DNA of 12,450 nucleotides from Saprospiraceae bacterium (GTDB lineage Bacteria > Bacteroidota > Bacteroidia > Chitinophagales > Saprospiraceae). The position numbers and the translations under genes were made by a program. Positions within the stretch are counted from its first letter, which is position 1; each line of letters starts with the position of its first letter. The notes beneath the pieces were generated by a model that saw only the letters and a program-made list of their open reading frames with translations, did no database searches and had not been told where the DNA came from. Of the stretch, positions 1-7,770 are shown piece after piece. The DNA lies in contig JAEUUM010000349.1 in assembly GCA_016787375.1 (NCBI GenBank), forward strand, positions 1-12,450, in the 5' to 3' direction.

Positions 1-3000
1 TTCAACAACTGGCTTAGCACCAGGGCAGGAGCAGTTGCGGTTGATAATTGTACTCTATCAAACCAACTTACATGGACAACTATCCCGGCTGTACCACAAT
101 TACCTACTGATTTTTGTACTCCAACTGACGTGACCGTAACATTTATTGCAAAAGATGCAAGCGGCAACCTTGCCAGTTCAAATCCCGCCAGATTTAGAAT
201 TACAGATAAAACAGCTCCTATCCTGATTTCAAGCCCAAAAGACACCATATTCCCATGCAACAAAACAACCAACTATAATTCAGAGATTCTAAATTGGGTG
301 AACACACTTGCAAATAACACCGCAAAAGTAAATGATGGATGCACGGGTGCATTTGGTCTTGACTGGAGTGTTAAAATTGACAACGGTCCGGAGCAAAATC
401 TACCTACCAATGTAACAATTAACAGTAATCAATGTAATGCATCCAGGTCTGTTGCTTTCATTGCAAGAGATAAATGCGGAAATACCACCCAGGTTGGCAC
501 AGCAAAATTTTCAATCATAGATAATGCCAAACCAATTTTGGTAAAACCGGCATTAAACCTTTCCCACAATTGTAATGGGGCAGTCGGAAACGCAGTCGCA
601 TTTTCTAATTGGCTTGCTAATAGAGGTGGTGCAAGATTCAATGACAACTGTACAGACAGTTTGGCTATTGCCTTTTCAACCATACCTGCTAACCCACAAT
701 TGCCTTCAAACAGTTGTAAAGACAGTATTGAAGTTAGTTTTGTGGGATCTGATGCTTGTGGAAACTCAACAACTTCAAAGGCAAAATTCTACCTGATAGA
801 TAATGTAAAACCAACCATTTTCAACACACCAAAGGATACCGTTTTCTATTGTACTGTTTCAGCCTTGCCCGCAGTTCCCAATAACATAACTGCTAATGAC
901 AACTGTACACAAAATGTGGCAGTAACTTACCTGCAAACACTTACATCAGGTCCTTGTGGGCCAAATTCAGTCATCACGAGGACGTGGAGTGCACAAGATG
1001 ATTGTGGCAATTTGCAGGTTAAAACCCAAACCATTCAAATAATTGATACAATTGCTCCGGTACTCAGTGGCACTGTACCTGCTGATGTCACTGTCAGTTG
1101 TGAGAACATCCCAAATCCACCGCCACTTAGTAATTTTTCAGCCACTGATGATTGCGACGTCAATGTTGAAATAAGCTTAAAAGAAATAAATAATTCGGCA
1201 TCTTGCAAAAGCGGTTTCCTGATACAAAGATTATGGATTGCCAAAGATAACTGTGGCAATGCGGACACACTTTCTCAAAGAATCACCGTTTTAGATAACA
1301 TTCCTCCCGTAATGGTAGGTGTACCCGCCAATGTCACAGTAAATTGTGCCAATATTCCGGATCCGCCCATCATTGGTGCTGGGATCTCTGCAACGGATAA
1401 CTGTGACCAGGAGGTCTCAATAGTGCTCAATGAATTATCAACTATCGGTGCATGTATCAACAATAAATACTCCATTACCCGAACTTGGATTGCGACGGAT
1501 GATTGTGGAAATTTTGTTACCGGACAGCAAGTCATACAGGTTACAGACGATGATGTGCCGGTATTTATGGGCGTGCCGCCAAACATTACTGTGGATTGCA
1601 GCATGGTACCCGGTGTACCAAATATTGGGGGGAACTTTAAGGCCACCGATGGTTGCGATCCGAATGTCAATGTAACTTTCACTCAAATTAACAATCAGGA
1701 CCCCAACCCTAAAGGTTGCGGACATTACAATTACACAATAACAAGGTTTTGGGTAGCCAATGATGATTGCGGTCACGTAGCAACCACTTCACAGAAAGTA
1801 GAAGTTGTTGACAATTTGGCACCGTCACTTTTTTGTGTTGATACCTTTGTTTTAGCCAATAATCCTTTTGATTGTAAGGCTATAAGTGGTGTGAATGATC
1901 TTGTGTTTTTCTCGGATGGTTGCTCAAACATAAATGGCACAGATTCTGTTTCTCAAACATTGTTTTTGACACACTCCGGAGCCGACATTATGATATCACC
2001 TGTTGATAACTTAAATTTCAGCTTACCTGTACAAGGTGTTCCTGCTGCATACCTCACCGGAAACATTCAACTACAAATTGAGCTGGATAATGTTGATGGT
2101 GAAGCCCCGACAGAATTTTTCAGAATATTTGCAGAAGATGGCTCACAAATAGGCGTTACAAACCACACAAACTCTCAGTGTGGAAACTCTACAACAATTT
2201 TTACCAACTTATCCCCTGCCAAAGTTAATCAATGGGCATTCGATGGATATGTCGGTTTCACACTTAGCACAAATGGGAATGGCGTTAATGCAGTCAATAA
2301 TTTTTGCCAAGGTGGAAATGTCAAACTATCTTTAAAATACGACTATCTCACCTCACCTGATGTTGCTTCAAATTTGTTTTACAGCATTGACCAAAAACCT
2401 CTAAAACAATTCGTTGCTGGTAATCTCGATACTTTTAGTTTGGGTAACCACACCATCAAGGTGAGAGTTGAAGATTGTTCGGGGAAATTTGATTCTTGTT
2501 CATACGTGTTAAAGGTCGTTGACGCGGATGCTCCAAGCATTAATTGTCCATCAGATCTAACCATTGAATCATTACCTTTTGATTGTAGTATTTTGTATGA
2601 CTTACCGGCACCGCTACAGATTTATGATAATTGCGGTTTCAGTTCGATTGCATCGGCTACAACAACTCCAATAAACCTTTTCTTTATCGATCATCCTCAA
2701 GCCGGAAAAGTACCTCAGGATGTAATTGCCAACTTTTTTGGGCAACCTCCTATTGGAAATGGCACACTTAAAGTTCACCTGAAAGCTGACATCGCACAGG
2801 ATGGAGAGTTCTTTTTTGTCTATGATGAAAATGGCAATTTAATGGGCCAGACCGGGCAAGGTACCATTCCATTGGAATGTAGTGGTTATCAAACCTTTAG
2901 TTTCCCTGTAACACAAAGCCAGATATCACAATGGTCATTGGATGGGGTTATCAGATTCACACTCAAGGCGAATACAAACACCATACTCTATTCCGATTTT

Positions 3001-6000
3001 ATCAACCCTTGTGGCACCATTGATGCGCAGGGTAAAGATCCGCTAAGCATGGTTTATTTTGAACTTGTTTATCCGGCTTATGATATAAACTATATTGTAC
3101 GTGATTCAAATAATGTGATCATCTCAACACAAAAGTTCAATTTAGGAAATTCAATGGCAGAGTTGCCAATTGGAAAGAACAAGCTGACTTACACAGTTAT
3201 TGACGGAGGAGGAAATGTGGGAAGTTGCAGTTTTAATGCTACTGTAATCGATAAATCACCACCAAAAATAACCTGTAAATCAGGTACCATAGTTGAGTTA
3301 AATCCTTCCGGCTTGATTCAGACCAACATCCAAGCATCTGAATTATTACTCAATCAATTTGATAATTGTGGTATAAAAAGTTTTACAATAACACCTAACA
3401 ACTTTGATTGCAGTTTGGCCGGAACCGGAACGACTGTTAAAATAGTAGCAAGAGATTTTTCCGGCAACAAAGACAGTTGCAATTCAATAGTATTTTTCAA
3501 AAATGAACCTCTTACACCGTCTATCTCTCTTGATACTTGTGGCGGTGTTTTAACATTTATACCTGACACTACTTTCAAACACCCCACTCCCGGAACAGGA
3601 AATTTCTTTAGTTATTCATGGGTTGGACCAAACAATTTCTTCTCCAATCTTCCGTCTCCAAAACTTGTCTCACCAGGCGCAGCATTTAGCGGAGTTTACA
3701 CACTCACTGTTACCGGCTTAACAGGTTGTCAGTCATCTGGTTCAATCAACATCAGCATCGATCAGGACGGGTTGTTCAAACCAACTGTTTACTCGAATAG
3801 CCCGGTTTGTGAAGGTGACTCAATCACCATTTATACTGATTGGAACAACGCTTTAAATTATACATGGACAAACCTAAACAGTCAGATACAATATACCACC
3901 TCAAAAAACTTTCTTAGATTGCCTGCAAAATCTCAATTCAGTGGCTTGTGGAGTTTGAAAGTTGGATTGAGCGTAGGTTGTAGTTCATTGAACTCAAATC
4001 CCCAACCTGTTGTGGTTTCATTATTGTCTTTGAATGCAACTGACACAACTCAAGTTTGCAAGGGGAGCAAAGTAGTTTTAAACGTTGATGCAATATCCGG
4101 AGCAATTTTTCAATGGACCGCACCAAATGGATCGGTATATTTTGGCAAAAACCCGGAAGTGCCGGCTTTGCAAGGTAAATACAAAGTCAAAGTCACCAAT
4201 TCACAGGGATGCATAGGCTTTGACAGCACATTTGTCAATTTGAATAACAGACCGGAAATAACTGCATTGAGCCACTCCTGCCCCGGTTGCGTTAGTGGAA
4301 CAGAATCTTGTACCATTGAACCTTCTGTTTTTCCTGTTGATACGGGTAAGTATGGTTACCAGTGGTTCAATCCTTCGGGTGCATTATTCAGCATTGACAG
4401 CATCGCATCTTTGGTAAACATTGCTGGAAACGCCTCCGGTGAATACCTTTTGGTTGTTACAGATAACTCAACAGGTTGTGTTTCGTCTCCCGGAAAAATC
4501 AACATTTCACTTAATAATACACCTTCCACCCCTTTGATAACCCAAGACGGCTCGACTGTGCCTGTGAAATTATGTGAAGGACAACCATTGATTGTCAAGT
4601 TACAATCCAATGCCTACAGCGGAAATGTTAAATATATTTGGACGACTCCTTTGGGCAAAGACACCACAACCGTGCCTTCATTAACTTATCCAAGCGCTAC
4701 CGTCAACAATGCCGGACTTTATCAACTACAGGTACTTATAAACGGTTGTTTATCTAATCTTTCAAATCAAATTTTTGCTGAAGTATACGCCGTTCCTTTT
4801 CCACCGCCAAGTTTTGTCAATTCTCCCTTGTGCGAAGGCGACACCCTTAAGCTGTTTGCGGATCTGGTGCCCGGGGCAACATATGAGTGGGTGGGACCAT
4901 CAGGAGTATTCTCAAATCTTCAGAATCCAATCATTGAAAACGCTAAAACCGGCGATTCTGGTCAATACAGGGTTAGAATCACACTGAATGGTTGTACTTC
5001 ACTTTATTCTGCTGCAAATAATGCTGTGGTAAATGTTATTCCCTCCTCACCAACAATTGAACAGCAATGTAACGGAAGTATTTGCGCCAGCAACCCCTTA
5101 TCATCTTGCTTGCTAAAAGCAATAGCACCATTAGCAGGACCGGGAAGTAGTTACAGTTTTTACACTTCCAGTGGACAATTAATTGCTACACCACAATTGT
5201 ACGATTCATTGTTTTTGAACAACGCCGCTCAATACGGATCTGGATTAAAATCATTTTATGCAACTGTAACAACAAATGGTTGCCAATCAGCACCTTCCAA
5301 TTCAATTCAAATACAACTTGATACAATTCCAAATTTAAAAGCCAACACCGGGAATGATTTTGCAGCCTGTGAGGACTCCCCAATACAAATATGCGCAACT
5401 GCAGTAAATACCGGATATGGGGTTTGGAATCAAATAGGTGGACCGGCTGTTCAAATTTTATCTCCGTTTAGCACTTGTACGGGTTTGCTTGGCTACACCG
5501 GTGGCCAGAATCTTAAATTTACTTGGTCATTAAATAACGGGGCCTGTTTGAATTACAGTATTGACACCTTGACCATTGATATTTCAGACAACGTGGTTGC
5601 ATCTGCATTTCCTTTGGTACGGGTATGTAAAGACGAACAAGTCATCATCAATGCACTTTCCGGTGTCGGAGTATGGACACAATCTGTTGCTCAAGCTCAA
5701 TCAGGTGTTATAATACAAGAGCCAACATCTTCTTCGACAGTCATTAGTAACCTTAGTCCTAACAATTCCTATTATTTTAATTGGGAAGTTGATAATGGAG
5801 CCTGTGGCAAAGCCGCAGCGGATGTAATTGTTGAGGTATATGATGACAAAGCTTTTGCGGGTACTGACAGACAAGATTGTGGTTTGGGATGTCTAAAAAC
5901 ACCACTTCTTGCAGATGCCCCATTGTTTGGCTCTGGAATTTGGTCATCAGAGTCCCCAGGTGTATTTTTTACGGACCCTTCAAACCAAATGACCGGTGTC

Positions 6001-6648
6001 TGCGGTCTGAAAAATGGAATAAATAAACTAATTTGGACAACAAATGAGGGCGTTTGCGGTGAAAACTCACGAGACACCATAAACATAAACTACCAATACA
6101 TTTCAACTGCTATAACAGATACTTTCGATGTAGCATTTGCAGGTGCCAGATTTATCGATGTTTTGCTAAATGATTCTATTGTCTCAGATTATACGCTTCA
6201 AGTTATACAAACACCACTGCATGGCAAATTAAATAACCTTGGTAACGGAAAATTTGTGTATTCAGCTTACCCGGATTTTATAGGTCAGGACTTTTTGAAA
6301 TATACGCTTTGCAGCATTTTATGTCCGGACCAATGTACAGAAGCTGTTGTTGTGTTCTCAATTGGAGGCAGTGTAACTTGTTCGACACCATCTATAATTA
6401 CCCCTAATGGAGACGGTGTCAATGATTCATTTATTGTCCCTTGTCTTGCACTTTTCAATGAATACCCAAACAATTCACTGTCGATGTTTAATCAATGGGG
6501 AGATGAGGTATTTCATGCATCACCCTACAGCAATAATTGGGAAGGAACTTATCAGGGTGAACCTGTTCCACCCGGGACTTACTATTACATTCTAGATTTG
6601 GGAGATGGTACAAAACCAATCGCCGGATTTTTAATCATCAAAAGGTAA
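1..6648 (+). CDS. Giant T9SS type B surface adhesin with HYR-like and Ig/PKD-like repeats (5' partial)
   Basis: The reading frame is open from base 1, so the true start and signal peptide lie upstream; the GTG at 130 is internal. The visible 2215 residues consist of Cys-rich HYR-like repeats (1-1170) with signatures such as DNC, DDCGN and VPxNVTVxC, then Ig/PKD-like repeats (1171-2032) with recurring CEGD and YxW motifs, a cadherin-like domain (about 2036-2122) and a gliding-motility-type sorting domain (2127-2215). In this family the protein crosses the outer membrane through the T9SS and is displayed on the surface as an adhesin, as SprB is in Flavobacterium. No catalytic domain is visible, so a structural or adhesive role is inferred. 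The SprF-family gene 11 bases downstream supports this, and the two are probably co-transcribed. The many paired cysteines suggest disulfide-stabilised domains folded after export. The family is confident; the ligand is unknown. Confidence 0.93.
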   Translation, partial: FNNWLSTRAGAVAVDNCTLSNQLTWTTIPAVPQLPTDFCTPTDVTVTFIAKDASGNLASSNPARFRITDKTAPILISSPKDTIFPCNKTTNYNSEILNWVNTLANNTAKVNDGCTGAFGLDWSVKIDNGPEQNLPTNVTINSNQCNASRSVAFIARDKCGNTTQVGTAKFSIIDNAKPILVKPALNLSHNCNGAVGNAVAFSNWLANRGGARFNDNCTDSLAIAFSTIPANPQLPSNSCKDSIEVSFVGSDACGNSTTSKAKFYLIDNVKPTIFNTPKDTVFYCTVSALPAVPNNITANDNCTQNVAVTYLQTLTSGPCGPNSVITRTWSAQDDCGNLQVKTQTIQIIDTIAPVLSGTVPADVTVSCENIPNPPPLSNFSATDDCDVNVEISLKEINNSASCKSGFLIQRLWIAKDNCGNADTLSQRITVLDNIPPVMVGVPANVTVNCANIPDPPIIGAGISATDNCDQEVSIVLNELSTIGACINNKYSITRTWIATDDCGNFVTGQQVIQVTDDDVPVFMGVPPNITVDCSMVPGVPNIGGNFKATDGCDPNVNVTFTQINNQDPNPKGCGHYNYTITRFWVANDDCGHVATTSQKVEVVDNLAPSLFCVDTFVLANNPFDCKAISGVNDLVFFSDGCSNINGTDSVSQTLFLTHSGADIMISPVDNLNFSLPVQGVPAAYLTGNIQLQIELDNVDGEAPTEFFRIFAEDGSQIGVTNHTNSQCGNSTTIFTNLSPAKVNQWAFDGYVGFTLSTNGNGVNAVNNFCQGGNVKLSLKYDYLTSPDVASNLFYSIDQKPLKQFVAGNLDTFSLGNHTIKVRVEDCSGKFDSCSYVLKVVDADAPSINCPSDLTIESLPFDCSILYDLPAPLQIYDNCGFSSIASATTTPINLFFIDHPQAGKVPQDVIANFFGQPPIGNGTLKVHLKADIAQDGEFFFVYDENGNLMGQTGQGTIPLECSGYQTFSFPVTQSQISQWSLDGVIRFTLKANTNTILYSDFINPCGTIDAQGKDPLSMVYFELVYPAYDINYIVRDSNNVIISTQKFNLGNSMAELPIGKNKLTYTVIDGGGNVGSCSFNATVIDKSPPKITCKSGTIVELNPSGLIQTNIQASELLLNQFDNCGIKSFTITPNNFDCSLAGTGTTVKIVARDFSGNKDSCNSIVFFKNEPLTPSISLDTCGGVLTFIPDTTFKHPTPGTGNFFSYSWVGPNNFFSNLPSPKLVSPGAAFSGVYTLTVTGLTGCQSSGSINISIDQDGLFKPTVYSNSPVCEGDSITIYTDWNNALNYTWTNLNSQIQYTTSKNFLRLPAKSQFSGLWSLKVGLSVGCSSLNSNPQPVVVSLLSLNATDTTQVCKGSKVVLNVDAISGAIFQWTAPNGSVYFGKNPEVPALQGKYKVKVTNSQGCIGFDSTFVNLNNRPEITALSHSCPGCVSGTESCTIEPSVFPVDTGKYGYQWFNPSGALFSIDSIASLVNIAGNASGEYLLVVTDNSTGCVSSPGKINISLNNTPSTPLITQDGSTVPVKLCEGQPLIVKLQSNAYSGNVKYIWTTPLGKDTTTVPSLTYPSATVNNAGLYQLQVLINGCLSNLSNQIFAEVYAVPFPPPSFVNSPLCEGDTLKLFADLVPGATYEWVGPSGVFSNLQNPIIENAKTGDSGQYRVRITLNGCTSLYSAANNAVVNVIPSSPTIEQQCNGSICASNPLSSCLLKAIAPLAGPGSSYSFYTSSGQLIATPQLYDSLFLNNAAQYGSGLKSFYATVTTNGCQSAPSNSIQIQLDTIPNLKANTGNDFAACEDSPIQICATAVNTGYGVWNQIGGPAVQILSPFSTCTGLLGYTGGQNLKFTWSLNNGACLNYSIDTLTIDISDNVVASAFPLVRVCKDEQVIINALSGVGVWTQSVAQAQSGVIIQEPTSSSTVISNLSPNNSYYFNWEVDNGACGKAAADVIVEVYDDKAFAGTDRQDCGLGCLKTPLLADAPLFGSGIWSSESPGVFFTDPSNQMTGVCGLKNGINKLIWTTNEGVCGENSRDTININYQYISTAITDTFDVAFAGARFIDVLLNDSIVSDYTLQVIQTPLHGKLNNLGNGKFVYSAYPDFIGQDFLKYTLCSILCPDQCTEAVVVFSIGGSVTCSTPSIITPNGDGVNDSFIVPCLALFNEYPNNSLSMFNQWGDEVFHASPYSNNWEGTYQGEPVPPGTYYYILDLGDGTKPIAGFLIIKR
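1954..2355 (+). other. Module inserted in HYR-like repeat 8 (copy 1)
   Basis: Visible residues of roughly 652-785 interrupt an otherwise recognisable HYR-like unit. The unit begins with SDGC upstream and resumes with VEDCSGKFDSC and VVDADAPSI downstream. The insert contains GNIQLQIEL, EFFRIFAEDGSQIG, a C-rich turn, a WAFDGYVGFTL strand and a late NNFCQGGNVKLSLKYDY segment. The pattern of short alternating strands suggests a beta-sandwich. It matches copy 2 element by element. Function is unknown; a ligand- or glycan-binding role is only a guess. Confidence 0.6.
2659..3093 (+). other. Module inserted in HYR-like repeat 9 (copy 2)
   Basis: Visible residues of roughly 887-1031 split the ninth HYR-like unit, which begins with IYDNCG and resumes with a GGGNVGSC and VIDKSPPKI tail. 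Its elements run in the same order as copy 1: GNGTLKVHL, EFFFVYDENGNLMG, a Cys, WSLDGVIRFTL, NPCG, then a strand ending in ELVYPAYDINY. The similarity between copies suggests duplication of a whole HYR-plus-insert unit followed by divergence. Function is unknown. Confidence 0.6.
3511..6096 (+). repeat. Array of Ig/PKD-like repeats in the adhesin
   Basis: Visible residues 1171-2032 hold successive Ig/PKD-like units of the kind common in large Bacteroidota surface proteins. Recurring marks are an early Cys (VCEGDSI, VCKGSKV, LCEGQPL, LCEGDTL), a central YxW or FxW strand (YSWVGP, YTWTN, FQWTAP, YIWTTP, YEWVGP), a GxYxLxV or GQYRVRI strand and a late GC. The last three units, about 1780-1862, 1863-1950 and 1951-2032, differ. 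They carry a G(V/I)W strand, as in GYGVWNQ, GVGVWTQ and GSGIWSS, and a closing W-x-NNG, W-x-DNG or W-x-TNEG motif. They are best read as stalk or spacer domains that hold the rest of the protein away from the cell. Confidence 0.75.
6106..6366 (+). other. Cadherin-like (Big_9-type) domain of the adhesin
   Basis: Visible residues of about 2036-2122 show the family pattern: an early DVAF strand, IDVLLNDSI, a PLHGKL turn, a GKFVYSAYPDFIGQDFLKY stretch and a closing AVVVFSI strand. Two Cys pairs near CSILCPDQC are an addition to the basic pattern. The domain is a single copy between the Ig/PKD-like array and the sorting domain. Confidence 0.7.
6379..6645 (+). other. T9SS type B sorting domain (gliding-motility-associated C-terminal domain)
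   Basis: The last 89 residues fit the CHU_C/TIGR04131 pattern: IITPNGDGVNDSF, NNSLSMFNQWGDEVF, a YSNNWEGTYQGEPVPPGTYYY core and a final GFLIIKR strand. It targets the protein to the T9SS. Type B domains differ from the common type A signal and generally need a SprF-like partner, which is encoded next. The domain is full length and in frame with a TAA stop, so this end of the gene is intact. Confidence 0.93.
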
Positions 6649-6659
6649 ACAAGAGGACA

Positions 6660-7616
6660 ATGAAGAAAATTTTATATACATTATTTATTTTGAGCTGTCT
6701 GCAAACAGGTATTTTCGCTCAACAGTTTCCAAATTATTCGTTGTTTATATACAACAAAATGGCATACAACCCTGCATATACAGGTGTGCCGGATGCTCCA
6801 TGTTTCACTGCCCTTCACAGAAGTCAATGGATTGGTCTGGAAGGTGCTCCAACCACACAAATATTATCAGCCAATTTGCCATTTTTGAAAAGAAAGCTGG
6901 GTATTGGCGTTCAACTTACAAACCAGAGTATTGGAATAACAAGAATATTTTCAACGGATCTGAATTACGCATACCACATCTTGATTGGCAAAGGTGAACT
7001 AAGTGTTGGTCTACAAGGAAGCATAAGGTATTATTCAGAAAATTACAATGACAAACGCCTTACTGCCACCCAAGGGTTGGGCATTGACAACAGCATTCCT
7101 GTTGGTCTTCAAAACAAGTACTTACCGAATTTTGGAGCAGGTCTTTATTATTCTACTGACCAGTATTACATTGGTGTTTCTGCGGCAAGATTGTTACAAA
7201 ACAACATTGATTTTGGGAACAATGATGATTTTGTATCCTCTGAAAAGCCCCATTATTTTATGATGGGTGGATATTCTTTCAGTTTAAATGAGCAAGTAAA
7301 ATTTCAACCACAGGCTCTGTTAAAATATGTAAACAATGTACCTTTCGACATCGAAATGTCTATGGGGCTTGAATTACTTGAAAAATATCTGTTTGCGGTT
7401 AACTACCGAGCAGGTGGTGAAATATCAGCTGGCGCAGGCGACTCAGTTGACCTGGTTTTTGGAATCCAGCTGTCAGATAAATTGATGTTTGCACTCGCAT
7501 ACGATATAACACTTTCAAAAATCAGAAAATACAATAATGGTTCCGTTGAAGCGGCTCTTCAATATTGTACAGGTAAGTTTTCAAACAAAAACATAGCAAA
7601 TCCTCGATTCTTTTGA
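6660..7616 (+). CDS. PorP/SprF-family T9SS outer-membrane protein
   Basis: This 318-residue protein has a signal peptide (residues 1-20, MKK then a hydrophobic core, cut near FA/QQ). It then shows family motifs: YNPAYTG at 36-42, LHRSQWIGLEGAPTT at 52-66 and alternating strand segments to a terminal NPRFF, consistent with an outer-membrane beta-barrel of normal family length. In Flavobacterium the SprF protein is needed for surface delivery of SprB. By analogy this one is the dedicated partner of the upstream adhesin. The gap to the upstream stop is 11 bases, so the two are very likely one transcript. A GAGGA at 6653-6657 lies only two bases from the ATG, unusually close for a ribosome-binding site. 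The ATG is preferred because the signal peptide begins there. This is not the core PorP gene of the secretion machine as far as the context shows. Confidence 0.9.
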   Translation: MKKILYTLFILSCLQTGIFAQQFPNYSLFIYNKMAYNPAYTGVPDAPCFTALHRSQWIGLEGAPTTQILSANLPFLKRKLGIGVQLTNQSIGITRIFSTDLNYAYHILIGKGELSVGLQGSIRYYSENYNDKRLTATQGLGIDNSIPVGLQNKYLPNFGAGLYYSTDQYYIGVSAARLLQNNIDFGNNDDFVSSEKPHYFMMGGYSFSLNEQVKFQPQALLKYVNNVPFDIEMSMGLELLEKYLFAVNYRAGGEISAGAGDSVDLVFGIQLSDKLMFALAYDITLSKIRKYNNGSVEAALQYCTGKFSNKNIANPRFF

Positions 7617-7714
7617 TTGAGATTTACCGGATTGTACAATCAATATTGAATTTTAGCATTTGAAATGTATTGCGATATATGCCTAAAATTTTCTTAAATA
7701 AACACTTGGTAGTA

Positions 7715-7722
7715 TAATTTTG
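7715..7722 (+). promoter_or_regulatory. Candidate Bacteroidota -7 element upstream of the PD40/OmpA gene
   Basis: TAATTTTG matches the Bacteroidota -7 consensus TAnnTTTG at every fixed position, 48 bases before the ATG at 7771. No TTG sits at the expected distance upstream, so only half of the promoter signature is seen. The 154-base gap (7617-7770) is the largest in this locus, which fits a separate transcript for the downstream gene. The sequence is AT-rich, so chance matches are expected. Confidence 0.35.
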
Positions 7723-7770
7723 ATAATATTTGTGTGTTTAATTTCGTTATAACGCAACATAAACAAAGTT

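Larger units (their letters stand above)
1..3510 (+). repeat. Array of about ten HYR-like Cys-rich repeats in the adhesin
   Basis: This is protein-level repetition, diverged at DNA level. Approximate units in visible residues: 1-75 (partial), 76-180, 181-273, 274-355, 356-438, 439-522, 523-610, 611-849, 850-1092 and 1093-1170. Most units end with a strand like IxxxDNxxPxx that leads into the next. The first three are longer, and two of them carry NWL segments (residues 3-5 and again in the third). Units four to seven are compact, about 82-88 residues, with a conserved DDCGN or DNCGN and RTWxAxDD core. Units eight and nine are far longer because each holds an extra module. The array starts before the window, so total copy number is unknown. 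Boundaries were set by eye and may be off by several residues. Confidence 0.8.

Noticed and set aside
130..132. GTG as a possible start of the giant adhesin
   Set aside because: The same frame is open and encodes repeat sequence back to base 1, so this codon is an internal valine.
1275..1776. Overlapping minus-strand open frames of 135 and 112 codons within the adhesin
   Set aside because: They lie opposite conserved HYR-like repeats, have no recognisable domain or signal peptide, and are explained by the coding bias of the plus strand.
5772..6086. Minus-strand open frame of 104 codons opposite the Ig/PKD-like repeats
   Set aside because: The plus strand carries clear repeat motifs here, and the minus-strand product has no family features.
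7630..7649. Adjacent palindromes GATTGTACAATC (7630-7641) and TCAATATTGA (7640-7649) after the SprF-family gene
   Set aside because: They are short and AT-rich, with no GC stem or T-tract. About three 12-base palindromes are expected by chance in this window, so neither a terminator nor an operator is supported.
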